The notes beneath the pieces are model-generated. The model had not been told where the DNA came from. It worked only from the letters and a program-made list of their open reading frames with translations, and ran no database searches. From NCBI GenBank assembly GCA_023251235.1, contig JAHEZE010000008.1, forward strand, positions 1 to 40,915: DNA of 40,915 bases. The letters run 5' to 3'. Origin of the DNA: Sphingobacteriales bacterium (GTDB lineage: Bacteria > Bacteroidota > Bacteroidia > Chitinophagales > Chitinophagaceae). The position numbers were made by a program, and so were the translations under genes. Below, one piece after another: positions 16,108-24,477 of the stretch; within the stretch, counting starts at the first letter, position 1, and the number at the start of each line of letters is the position of its first letter.

Positions 16108-17273
16108 TGGACATCTCTTATATTATTAATGAATTGGGCGAAGAGCGGGAAAATTATTTTAATGCTATTGCTCCGCCAATTATACAAACCAGCAATTTCT
16201 CTTTCAAAAAAGTAGAAGATCTTCGAAAAGCATTTGAGGATGAAATGGGCGGCTACCTTTACAGTCGCGGCCTTAACCCCACAGTTGAAATTTTACGAAA
16301 AAAATTAGCGGCATTGGATGGTGCGGAAGATTGTCTTGTTTTTAATAGCGGCGCTGCCGCCATCTTTGCCGGGGTATTTGCCAATGTAAAATCCGGGGAT
16401 CATATTGTTTCCGTAAAAGCTCCTTATACATGGGCGCAACGAATGTTTGATGTAATTCTTCCCAGGTTCGGTGTTACTACCACTTATATTGACGGAACTG
16501 AAATTGATAATTGGGAATCCGCAACTCAAGCTAGCACTTCTTTATACTATCTTGAATCACCCAACAGTTGGGATTTTGCTTTACAACCTTTAGCCGAAGT
16601 ATCTGCACTTGCAAAATCAAAAGGCATCATAACATTTATTGATAATAGTTTTTGTACACCCTTGTATCAAAATGTGATTGGAATGGGTATTGATCTGGCT
16701 ATGCAGACAGCTACAAAATATATCAGCGGGCATAGCGATACATTGGGTGGAGTGCTAAGTGGCTCAAAGTCCATGATCAAAAAAATATTTGACAGCGAAT
16801 ATTTGAATATTGGCAGTGGTATTCAACCATTCAATGCATGGCTGCTTATTCGGGGGCTGAGAACTTTGCCAGCAAGGCTGGCCCGGATATCCAAAACAAC
16901 CGGGGAGGTATTAGAATTTGTAAAACAACACCAGAAAATCGAATCGGTTATTTTTCCTTTTGATGATGCCTTTCCTCAAGTTTCGCTGGCCAGACAGCAA
17001 ATGACCGGTGCATGTGGGTTAATGACAATAGTACTAAAGACCAGGGACATGAATGAGATTGTCCTGTTCTGCGAAAGCCTGCAACATATTATGATGGCCG
17101 TAAGTTGGGGAGGGCATGAAAGCCTTGTTATTCCAAAATGTGCTGGCTTGAAACCCAATGAATTTGACCCCAAAAACAAAGAACATCGCTATATAAGGCT
17201 TTATGTGGGACTTGAAGACTCTGGCTACCTTATAAATGACTTGGGGCAGGCCCTGGAAAAGATAAAGGAATAA
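16107..17273 (+). CDS. PLP-dependent trans-sulfuration enzyme (Cys/Met metabolism family)
   Basis: A 388-residue fold-type I PLP enzyme. Lys204 in ATKYISGHSD forms the Schiff base, Asp179 in FIDNSFCTP holds the pyridine nitrogen, and YSRGLNPT (50-57) supplies the Tyr-Arg pair from the partner subunit. These mark the family of cystathionine gamma-synthase, cystathionine beta/gamma-lyase and methionine gamma-lyase, which act as cytoplasmic tetramers. The loop positions that separate these activities cannot be judged safely by eye, so I give no symbol. Overlap with the permease gene suggests degradation or interconversion of an imported sulfur amino acid. Confidence 0.88.
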   Translation: MDISYIINELGEERENYFNAIAPPIIQTSNFSFKKVEDLRKAFEDEMGGYLYSRGLNPTVEILRKKLAALDGAEDCLVFNSGAAAIFAGVFANVKSGDHIVSVKAPYTWAQRMFDVILPRFGVTTTYIDGTEIDNWESATQASTSLYYLESPNSWDFALQPLAEVSALAKSKGIITFIDNSFCTPLYQNVIGMGIDLAMQTATKYISGHSDTLGGVLSGSKSMIKKIFDSEYLNIGSGIQPFNAWLLIRGLRTLPARLARISKTTGEVLEFVKQHQKIESVIFPFDDAFPQVSLARQQMTGACGLMTIVLKTRDMNEIVLFCESLQHIMMAVSWGGHESLVIPKCAGLKPNEFDPKNKEHRYIRLYVGLEDSGYLINDLGQALEKIKE

Positions 17274-17301
17274 TCAGATTTCCGCTTGTCAAAATTCATC
17301 A

Positions 17302-17329
17302 TTTGTACAATTCAATTCTGCTATTTTTG
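17302..17329 (+). promoter_or_regulatory. Bacteroidota-type promoter before the TolC-family gene
   Basis: TTTG (17302-17305) and TATTTTTG (17322-17329) match the -33 and TAnnTTTG -7 boxes, 16 nt apart, slightly short. The -7 box ends 4 nt before the ATG at 17334, so transcription would start at or next to the start codon. Confidence 0.5.
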
Positions 17330-17333
17330 CGGC

Positions 17334-18761
17334 ATGCTAAAAAGAAGTATTTATTTCCTGCTTATCATGTTTTATGCTGTTTCAACAAAGGCCCAGGACA
17401 AATGGGATCTGCGCAAATGCGTAGAATATGCCATAACTAATAATATTTCAGTTAAACAAACCGACCTGCAAACACGTTTTTCAGCGCTTACTTACCAGCA
17501 AAGTAAAATGGCGCAATACCCAACACTCAATTTCCAGGGAAGTACAGGTTTACGGCTCGGACGTTCAGAAAATCCTGCTACCGGTATTTTGCAGGATAAT
17601 AATTTTTTAAATGCCGGACTTAGTCTACAGTCAGGTGCTACTTTGTTTAACTGGTTTGTAAAGAAAAACACAATTGAAACTAACCGGCTTACCAATGAAG
17701 CAGATAAGGCCCAGGTAAAAAAAGTACAGGATGATATAGCCCTTACTGTTGCTGTTGCTTACTTACAGATATTACTTACAAGGGAACAGGCAAATCTGGC
17801 AAGGGTGCAGGTAGGAACAACTTTAGAACAACTAAGCAATACAAGGAAAAAAGTAGATGCCGGTGTATTACCGGAATTAAATGCTGCTGAACTGGAAGCA
17901 CAACTTAGCCGGGACAGTTCAAGTTTAATATCCGCAGAAGCAGGTGTTCAGCAATCTCTTTTACAAATGAAAGCAGTGTTGAATATTGATGCAGGATCTC
18001 TTTTTGATGTGGAGACACCACCGGTTGACAGAATCCCTATTGACAACCTTGCTGAACTTCAACCTGAAAATGTTTTTCAATTAGCACTGATAAATCTTCC
18101 TCAGCAAAAAGTGATAGATCTCAGATTACAGGCAGCAAAAAAATCGGTGGAGATTTCAAAGGGTCAAATGTACCCGCAAGTATCTGCTTTTGGCGGATTG
18201 AGCAGTAACTATGTAAGTATTAAAATACCTCAATATTCTGTTGGCGCTGCACAATCAACCGGGGCATTTGTTAATGTTGGTGCTAATACTTACAATGTAC
18301 TTGCTCCTTCGTTTGTACAAACAGGAAAAAAAGTAACTCCTATCGGAAGGCAATTCAAAACAAACTTCAGTCAGAATGTGGGAATTGGTTTGGGCATTCC
18401 TATTTTCAATAGCGGCTTAGCCAGAACAAACCTGCAACGTTCCAAACTACAGCTTCAGCAATGGGAGCTTACTAAAGAACAGGACAATCAGAAATTGAAA
18501 CAGGATATTTTCAAGGCATATAATGATGCCACTTCCTCTATTCAGAAATACCATTCTGATTTGAAGAGTGTGGAAACGGCAACAAAATCATTTGAGTTTA
18601 CTCAAAAGAGATATGATCAGAATCTGTTGTCCACTTTTGATTTGCTGAATAGTCAGAATAATCTGTTAAGAGCAAAAATTCAGGCTTTGTATTCGCAATA
18701 TGATTTTGTTTTTAAAATGAAGCTGCTTGAATTTTATAAAGGACAGGGAATTAAGCTGTGA
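17334..18761 (+). CDS. TolC-family outer-membrane efflux protein
   Basis: A 475-residue protein from the ATG at 17334, which begins a proper signal peptide (MLKRSIYFLLIMFYAVSTKA, then QDKWDL). The frame is open back to 17286, but that extension lacks signal features and overlaps the promoter. The mature part starts WDLRKCVEYAITNNISVKQ, the usual first helix of TolC-like proteins, and has the internal duplication of this family, seen as two helical blocks (about 60-230 and 280-470). It forms the trimeric outer-membrane channel of a tripartite exporter. The membrane-fusion subunit gene follows 91 nt later. Confidence 0.9.
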   Translation: MLKRSIYFLLIMFYAVSTKAQDKWDLRKCVEYAITNNISVKQTDLQTRFSALTYQQSKMAQYPTLNFQGSTGLRLGRSENPATGILQDNNFLNAGLSLQSGATLFNWFVKKNTIETNRLTNEADKAQVKKVQDDIALTVAVAYLQILLTREQANLARVQVGTTLEQLSNTRKKVDAGVLPELNAAELEAQLSRDSSSLISAEAGVQQSLLQMKAVLNIDAGSLFDVETPPVDRIPIDNLAELQPENVFQLALINLPQQKVIDLRLQAAKKSVEISKGQMYPQVSAFGGLSSNYVSIKIPQYSVGAAQSTGAFVNVGANTYNVLAPSFVQTGKKVTPIGRQFKTNFSQNVGIGLGIPIFNSGLARTNLQRSKLQLQQWELTKEQDNQKLKQDIFKAYNDATSSIQKYHSDLKSVETATKSFEFTQKRYDQNLLSTFDLLNSQNNLLRAKIQALYSQYDFVFKMKLLEFYKGQGIKL

Positions 18762-18769
18762 ATCCCAAA

Positions 18770-18839
18770 CCCCTGAAGGGGCCTATGGGCATAATGATTT
18801 TTGAAATAATTTTTTATCATCTAAACTCCCCTTTAGGGG
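18770..18839. repeat. Paired GGGG/CCCC hairpin repeats
   Basis: Two small palindromes, CCCCTGAAGGGG (18770-18781) and CCCCTTTAGGGG (18828-18839), lie between the TolC and HlyD genes, followed by GATGGGGGTT. The G-rich blocks stand out from the AT-rich background. They look like one of the short interspersed repeats common in Bacteroidota intergenic DNA. They may also form mRNA hairpins between two co-transcribed genes. Confidence 0.5.
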
Positions 18840-18852
18840 ATGGGGGTTAATT

Positions 18853-20223
18853 ATGAATAAGACTGTTAAATGGATATTGATTGGTTTGCTGGTTGTAATT
18901 GTGGGTTTGGTTGTTGTTAAAATGATAGCCGGAAATGATGATAGCGGAACAAAAGTGGCAACCGAAAAAGCGGCTAAAAAAACAATTATTGAAACCGTAA
19001 ATGCCAGTGGCAAAGTTTATCCGGAAGTAGAAGTAAAAATAAGTCCTGATATTTCTGGTGAAGTGGTGGAACTGAATGTACAGGAAGGGGACAGTGTAAA
19101 AAGAGGCCAGGTGCTTGCCCGCATCTTTGCAGACATCTATGCATTACAGAGGGATGAAGCATCTTCAAGAGTGAATCAATCACAGTCAACGGTAGCCAAT
19201 AGCCAGGCAGGATTAGAAGCGCTGAAAGCTAATCTTGATCTTGCAAAACAAAATTATGACCGTAATAAAAAATTGGCAGATGATAAAGTGATCTCCCGTG
19301 CTGAATTTGAGAATTATGAAACTACCTATAAATCAGCTCTGGCAAACTTCAATGCAGCTCAGCAAAACATCAAAGCCCTTCAAGCTGGTGTTCAAACTGC
19401 GCAAACTGGTTTGAGTTCAGCCAATAAAAATCTTGGAAGAACAACCTTAGTAGCGCCGATGAATGGAGTTATATCTTCTTTGACTATTAAAAAAGGAGAG
19501 AGAGTTGCCGGTAACAGTTTTAGCATTGGTACTGAAATGATGAGGGTTGCAGACATGAGTGTTTTGGAAGTAAGAGTGGACGTTGGCGAGAATGATGTAG
19601 TGAAAGTAAATATTGGCGATAGTGCCGATATAGAAGTGGATGCTTATAATAACAGAAAATTTAAAGGGGTAGTGACACAAATAGCCGCCAGCACCAAGGG
19701 CGGCACCCAGGCAGCATTAACCAGCGGTGATGTAACCCAGTATGAAGTAAAAATTCGTTTAGATCGAGAATCATATAAAGATTTAATTGATCCTACTAAA
19801 CCTAAAAAATTTGTTTTCCGTCCTGGTATGAATGCAAGTGCGGATATAAAGACCAAAAGACATGAAAATGTACTGTCTGTTCCTATTAATGCAGTAACAA
19901 CAAGAGTAATTGGCAGCGATAAAACGATTGCAGATAAAAAGAAAGAAGAAAAGAAAAAGCAGGCTGCCGCAGGAGAAAGCGAGGAAAATGCAATGGTGAA
20001 CTCGAACGACCTGGAAGAAATTGTCTTTGTAGTACAGAAAGAAGGTACGGTGAAGAAAGTAGTGGTAAAAACAGATATTCAGGATATAAACAATATTGAA
20101 ATAAGAAGCGGATTGAATGAAGGGGATGAAGTAGTGACCGGGCCATTTAATGCCATCAGTAAAACACTGAAAGACGGTGGGAAAGTAAAAGTTGTACCAA
20201 AAGAAAAATTGTTTGAGAAATAA
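18853..20223 (+). CDS. Efflux periplasmic adaptor subunit (HlyD/MacA family)
   Basis: A 456-residue protein with one N-terminal membrane anchor (residues 7-27), a lipoyl-like half (VKISPDISGEVVELNVQEGD), a long alpha-hairpin (about 95-190, rich in Ala, Gln and Asn), the second lipoyl half (RTTLVAPMNGVISSLTIKKG) and beta-barrel and membrane-proximal domains. This is the standard adaptor bridging an inner-membrane pump to TolC. A charged low-complexity insert (KKKEEKKKQAAAGESEE) lies near residue 360, inside the last domain. The cognate ABC (MacB) or RND pump gene is missing: a terminator and gpsA follow directly. Confidence 0.9.
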   Translation: MNKTVKWILIGLLVVIVGLVVVKMIAGNDDSGTKVATEKAAKKTIIETVNASGKVYPEVEVKISPDISGEVVELNVQEGDSVKRGQVLARIFADIYALQRDEASSRVNQSQSTVANSQAGLEALKANLDLAKQNYDRNKKLADDKVISRAEFENYETTYKSALANFNAAQQNIKALQAGVQTAQTGLSSANKNLGRTTLVAPMNGVISSLTIKKGERVAGNSFSIGTEMMRVADMSVLEVRVDVGENDVVKVNIGDSADIEVDAYNNRKFKGVVTQIAASTKGGTQAALTSGDVTQYEVKIRLDRESYKDLIDPTKPKKFVFRPGMNASADIKTKRHENVLSVPINAVTTRVIGSDKTIADKKKEEKKKQAAAGESEENAMVNSNDLEEIVFVVQKEGTVKKVVVKTDIQDINNIEIRSGLNEGDEVVTGPFNAISKTLKDGGKVKVVPKEKLFEK

Positions 20224-20266
20224 CGGATGGAAAAATAAATAGTTTATGAATTAGCGGCGATATTGA

Positions 20267-20296
20267 AGAGTCTTGTCAAAACAAGACTCTTTTTAT
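20267..20296 (+). terminator. Rho-independent terminator after the efflux genes
   Basis: A perfect 9-bp stem, AGAGTCTTG (20267-20275) with CAAGACTCT (20282-20290), has a 6-nt loop and runs into TTTTATTTT. It ends the TolC-HlyD unit and separates it from gpsA. Confidence 0.9.
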
Positions 20297-20367
20297 TTTG
20301 CATGAATGATGAAAAGGAATTTCTTCTTTCTTAATTTTATTTCATAAAAACATTAAATTCTGATTCT

Positions 20368-21402
20368 ATGTTTGGTGTTATAGGCAGCGGCAGTTGGGCA
20401 ACAGCACTTGTAAAGATCCTAACAGATAATCATCGTCCGGTTAACTGGCTGGTAAGGAGCGGGGCAATGGCTGATCATATTACAAAGCAGAAAAATAATC
20501 CGGGTTATTTAAGTTCTGTTTTTTTTGATACCACATTACTAACACTCAGTACTGATATTACTGAAGTGGTATCCGCTTCAGATATTATTATTATTGCTGT
20601 TCCATCGGCTTATATTCTTGATACGTTGAAGCCTCTTACACCCAATGCTTTTAAGGATAAAAAGATAATTTCAGCAATTAAAGGGATTATGCCGCAGGAT
20701 AATGTTCTACTAAATGATTACCTGCAAAAGGAATTTGATCTTGATCTGAAAAATTATTTTACAGTGATGGGGCCCTGCCATGCTGAAGAAGTTGCTGAAG
20801 AAAAGTTATCTTATCTCACTTTTTCGGGAGCAGATGAGGAGACCGCAGTTGAAATCGCCTTACATTTTAAAACAAAATATCTTAATACTATTGTGAATGA
20901 TGATGTGTATGGAGTTCAGTTTGCCGCCATTCTTAAAAATATTTATGCGTTAGGTGCAGGTATTGCTCATGGTCTTAAATATGGAGATAATTTTTTAAGT
21001 GTATTGATAGCGAATAGTGCGGATGAAATGGCCGGATTTCTTCACAATGTGGGGATACACCATATCGAAGTGGGTATTCATGAAGGGGAAGATCCTGTGA
21101 CCCATAAAAAGAGAGCCAATTATGCTGCATCTGTTTATTTGGGAGATTTACTGGTTACTTGTTATTCACTTTATAGCCGTAACCGCAATTTTGGAAATAT
21201 GATTGGGAAGGGTCTTTCTGTAAGAGCAGCCCAAACGGAAATGAACATGGTAGCGGAAGGATATACTGCTTCAAAAAGTATTTATATGATTAACCAGAAT
21301 GTAAAATCTGAAATGCCCATAGCGGAAACAGTTTATAAAATTCTTTGGGAGCAGCTTTCTCCAAAGCAGGGATTTAAGCAAATTGAGGAAATGCTGGTTT
21401 AA
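20368..21402 (+). CDS. gpsA: NAD(P)H-dependent glycerol-3-phosphate dehydrogenase
   Basis: A 344-residue cytoplasmic enzyme that reduces dihydroxyacetone phosphate to sn-glycerol 3-phosphate for phospholipid synthesis. The N-terminal Rossmann loop is GSGSWATA (residues 6-13). VPSAYILDTL, ISAIKGI and MGPCHAEE follow the family order, and the catalytic lysine is expected in AAILKNIYALGAGI. Length is normal. It stands alone between the terminator at 20267-20296 and the convergent hemW gene. No typical -7 box is seen within 50 nt of the ATG. Confidence 0.93.
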   Translation: MFGVIGSGSWATALVKILTDNHRPVNWLVRSGAMADHITKQKNNPGYLSSVFFDTTLLTLSTDITEVVSASDIIIIAVPSAYILDTLKPLTPNAFKDKKIISAIKGIMPQDNVLLNDYLQKEFDLDLKNYFTVMGPCHAEEVAEEKLSYLTFSGADEETAVEIALHFKTKYLNTIVNDDVYGVQFAAILKNIYALGAGIAHGLKYGDNFLSVLIANSADEMAGFLHNVGIHHIEVGIHEGEDPVTHKKRANYAASVYLGDLLVTCYSLYSRNRNFGNMIGKGLSVRAAQTEMNMVAEGYTASKSIYMINQNVKSEMPIAETVYKILWEQLSPKQGFKQIEEMLV

Positions 21403-21413
21403 GAAAATAAATA

Positions 21414-21437
21414 GTGAATGGTCAATGGTCAGTCCGT
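21414..21437. repeat. Short imperfect direct repeat in a convergent gap
   Basis: In the 46-nt gap between the gpsA and hemW stops, GTGAATGGTCAATGGTCAGT repeats an AATGGTC unit twice. Strings of this kind occur as small interspersed repeats in Bacteroidota intergenic DNA. There is no clear hairpin terminator here. Confidence 0.35.
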
Positions 21438-21448
21438 GGTAGTTAATA

Positions 21449-22558
21449 TTAAAAAAACAAATCCGCTGCGATTCCATCAGCAAATAATTTTCCTTTTTGA
21501 GTTAAAATTAATTTTTCTCTAACCCGAATTATTTTTCCGGAATCAATGAATTTCTTACTTGCAGCTTGCAGCTTAAAGCTTTCAGTCTTCGGGATTTTTT
21601 TAAGATCCAGTCCTTCCAAAGTTCTTAACGAAGTCATGATATATTCATTCAATTGTTGTAAAGGAGTTAGATTTTCTTTTTCAAATGGGATAATATTTTT
21701 TGTTAAAGAGTCAATATAAATATTGTTGTTTGAAACATTCCACTGCCTGCTGATACCATTGAATGAATGTGCAGAGGGTCCAAGGCCAAGATATTTTTCC
21801 CCTTGCCAGTAAGCTGAATTATGGCGGCTCCTGAATCCGGGTTTGGCAAAATTGGATATTTCGTAATGTTCATAACCCGCTTCCTTCAACCATGCCATTA
21901 ACAGGAGAAATTGTTCTGATTGTTTTGAAGAATTTATATCTTCTTTTTTATTTTCCCTGATCATCTTATACAAAGGCGTTTTCGGTTCCACAGTTAAAGC
22001 ATAACAGGAAAGGTGAGGGATATTTAAAGAAGTTACTATTTCTACGTTTTGTTTCCATTTTTCATCCAAAAGCAAAGGATGGCCGTAAATCAGATCAATA
22101 GTTATATTGTTAAAATGTTTTATAGCCAAATCCAGATTATCCTTTGCCTGTTGCGCATTATGTGCTCTGTTCATCCATTTTAAATCTTCTTCAAAAAAAC
22201 TTTGTACACCAATACTCAGTCGATTTATACCGACTTCTTTCCAATCAACTAATTTTTCTTCAGTAATGTCATCGGGATTGGTTTCAAGAGTAATTTCGGC
22301 ATCTTTTGATATACTGGATGTTTGTTTGATTTTTTCAATCTGCAATCGTAAATCTGAAATCTCTAACAGGGAAGGAGTACCTCCTCCAAAATAAATGGTT
22401 TCAACCATTTCACCTTCCAAATAATCCTTTTGTAGTTCTGTTTCTTTCAATAAAGCGGCAAGCAGTTCGTTTTTATATCGCAGCGATGTAGAGAAATGAA
22501 AATTACAATAGTGGCAGGCCTGCTTGCAAAATGGAATATGAATATAAATTCCGGCCAA
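21449..22558 (-). CDS. hemW: Radical SAM heme chaperone HemW
   Basis: A 369-residue radical SAM protein. The iron-sulfur cluster motif CxxxCxxC is Cys11, Cys15 and Cys18 (PFCKQACHYCNF), followed by IYFGGGTPSLLE and ETNPDDIT. The order and the length near 370 fit HemW rather than HemN, which is longer and has an N-terminal trip-wire segment. HemW proteins were long annotated as oxygen-independent coproporphyrinogen oxidases but are heme-binding chaperones that deliver heme to respiratory enzymes. It diverges from the Omp85-like gene with 43 nt between starts. Confidence 0.9.
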   Translation of the reverse strand: MAGIYIHIPFCKQACHYCNFHFSTSLRYKNELLAALLKETELQKDYLEGEMVETIYFGGGTPSLLEISDLRLQIEKIKQTSSISKDAEITLETNPDDITEEKLVDWKEVGINRLSIGVQSFFEEDLKWMNRAHNAQQAKDNLDLAIKHFNNITIDLIYGHPLLLDEKWKQNVEIVTSLNIPHLSCYALTVEPKTPLYKMIRENKKEDINSSKQSEQFLLLMAWLKEAGYEHYEISNFAKPGFRSRHNSAYWQGEKYLGLGPSAHSFNGISRQWNVSNNNIYIDSLTKNIIPFEKENLTPLQQLNEYIMTSLRTLEGLDLKKIPKTESFKLQAASKKFIDSGKIIRVREKLILTQKGKLFADGIAADLFF

Positions 22559-22581
22559 AATGAAATCAGCTTTTAATTAAA

Positions 22582-22589
22582 TACTTTTG
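22582..22589 (+). promoter_or_regulatory. Probable -7 box before the Omp85-like gene
   Basis: TACTTTTG matches TAnnTTTG and ends 12 nt before the ATG at 22602. No good -33 box is seen, so support is limited. Confidence 0.4.
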
Positions 22590-22601
22590 AATATCCTTTG
22601 A

Positions 22602-24425
22602 ATGACTGCAACGGCAAAAATACGAAGCCTTATTCCGATAGCCTTTTGGGTTTGTTTTTTCTTTTTACAGCCATGTATTACTCCAGCACAAACCAGCTAT
22701 CGTCTTTATCCACGCTGTGTAGATAAAGATTTTAACTATTTACAAGATACAATTGGGGTACAAACAATTTTTACATCGAGAAATGCCTGCATAGAATATG
22801 TAAATAAGTTGCCGGCAAATCTTCAGTCAAAGGGATTCGTCACAGTATCTCTCGATAGTATTTTTTTTGATACTTCTTCAGCAAAAATAGTTTTGTTCCT
22901 CGGGCAGCGGTACAAATGGGCACGGCTGAATACTTCCCAGGTTAGCCAGGAAATTTTGTCATCAGCAAGATGGAATGAAAAACTTTTTACCGGCAAGTCA
23001 ATGGATTTTCCCCAGGTCAGATCATTTCAGGAAGTGATGCTCCATTATCTTGAAAATAGAGGCTATCCATTTGGTAAAATATACCTGGATAGTCTCAGTC
23101 TTGAGGGAGAAATTGTTTCTGCTGTTTTGAAAATTGATAAAGGGCCATTTTATAAAATTGACAGTATAAGAGTATTCGGCAGTGCAAAGATTTCGAATAG
23201 TTTTTTACAGCACTACCTGGAAATCAAGGATGGAAGTATTTATAGTAAAGAAAAACTAATGCTCATTTCAAAAAAAATCCAGGAACTGCCTTATGTACAA
23301 GAAGAGCAAGCTTCTAATCTTAATCTTTTAGGCACAGGGTCAGTTTTAAATTTATACCTGAAACAACGGCGAAGCAGTCAGGTAAATGTATTAATTGGCT
23401 TATTGCCCAATAACGATCAGCTTGCTGCAAAAAAAATTCTTATTACCGGTGAAGCCAATATTAATCTCCGGAATGCATTTGGTAATGGCGAGTCGATTGG
23501 ACTGAACTGGCAACAACTACAGGTAAAATCACCCAGGTTGAATATCTTTTACCAGCATCCTTACCTTTTTAATACTCCCGTGGGATTAGATTTTTCATTC
23601 GATATGCTAAGAAAGGACAGTAGTTTTCTGAATATTAATATGAACTTAGGCGCCAGGTATGTAGTTTCTGAATCAACTTCAGGGAAACTATTTATACAGA
23701 ATTTTCAAACGATGATCAGCCAGGGTGGAATAAATACAGCACAGATAATTGCTACCCGCAGACTTCCTGTAACCGCTGACTTAAGTGCATTAGCCGTGGG
23801 AATAGAGTATGAAAAAAATAAAACCAATTATCGTTATAATCCCCGGAGCGGTTATGAATTCAGGATTACAGTATCTGCCGGCACCAAGAAAGTAAAGAAG
23901 AATAATGAGGTTCTTGAACTGAAGGACCTCAATGATCCCAATTTTAATTTTGACGCTTTATATGATACAGTAAAGCTGAAGTCTTATCAATTACGTGTTA
24001 TCGGTTCAGTAGCAAAATATTTTTCTTTTGGTAAACAGGGAACTTTTAAAACTGCTTTGAATAGCGGCGTTTTTCAAAGCGATAATATTTTCCGTAATGA
24101 ATTATTTCAGGTAGGAGGGTATAAATTACTTCGGGGTTTTGATGAAGAGAGTCAATACGTTTCCCAATATGCCATAGCAACACTGGAGTACCGCTATCTT
24201 ATTGGATTAAACTCATACTTTTTTGCATTTACTGATGGGGGTTGGGGCAGGAACACAAGTCAGTTATCCAGGTACAGTCATACTTATCTTGGTTTTGGCC
24301 TGGGGTTGGCTTTAGAAACCAAAGCCGGAATTTTTAACCTGGCTTGGGCTGCAGGAAAAAGAGAAGACACTCCATTCGATCTTAAGCAATCAAAAATTCA
24401 TATTGGGTTTGTAAATTATTTCTGA
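22602..24425 (+). CDS. Omp85/TamA-like outer-membrane protein with POTRA domains
   Basis: A 607-residue protein. A signal peptide (about residues 1-30, ending ITPAQT) is followed by POTRA-like beta-alpha repeats. The clearest is GPFYKIDSIRVFGSAKISNS with its helices, at about 190-250. The C-terminal half is a beta-barrel, with GNGESIGLNWQQL, LRGFDEESQYVSQYA and a last strand ending in Phe (HIGFVNYF). The LRGF segment matches the conserved Omp85 barrel loop. At 607 residues it is shorter than BamA and closer to TamA-like or patatin-associated barrels. It should insert or export proteins at the outer membrane; its client is unknown. Confidence 0.8.
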   Translation: MTATAKIRSLIPIAFWVCFFFLQPCITPAQTSYRLYPRCVDKDFNYLQDTIGVQTIFTSRNACIEYVNKLPANLQSKGFVTVSLDSIFFDTSSAKIVLFLGQRYKWARLNTSQVSQEILSSARWNEKLFTGKSMDFPQVRSFQEVMLHYLENRGYPFGKIYLDSLSLEGEIVSAVLKIDKGPFYKIDSIRVFGSAKISNSFLQHYLEIKDGSIYSKEKLMLISKKIQELPYVQEEQASNLNLLGTGSVLNLYLKQRRSSQVNVLIGLLPNNDQLAAKKILITGEANINLRNAFGNGESIGLNWQQLQVKSPRLNIFYQHPYLFNTPVGLDFSFDMLRKDSSFLNINMNLGARYVVSESTSGKLFIQNFQTMISQGGINTAQIIATRRLPVTADLSALAVGIEYEKNKTNYRYNPRSGYEFRITVSAGTKKVKKNNEVLELKDLNDPNFNFDALYDTVKLKSYQLRVIGSVAKYFSFGKQGTFKTALNSGVFQSDNIFRNELFQVGGYKLLRGFDEESQYVSQYAIATLEYRYLIGLNSYFFAFTDGGWGRNTSQLSRYSHTYLGFGLGLALETKAGIFNLAWAAGKREDTPFDLKQSKIHIGFVNYF

Positions 24426-24463
24426 TAATCTTCTTCTTTCTTTTTATTCGACAAACACTTCAA

Positions 24464-24471
24464 TATTTTTG
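24464..24471 (+). promoter_or_regulatory. Probable -7 box before the DUF4271 gene
   Basis: TATTTTTG matches TAnnTTTG and ends 6 nt before the ATG at 24478, so the transcript would have almost no leader. Confidence 0.45.
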
Positions 24472-24477
24472 TAAAAC

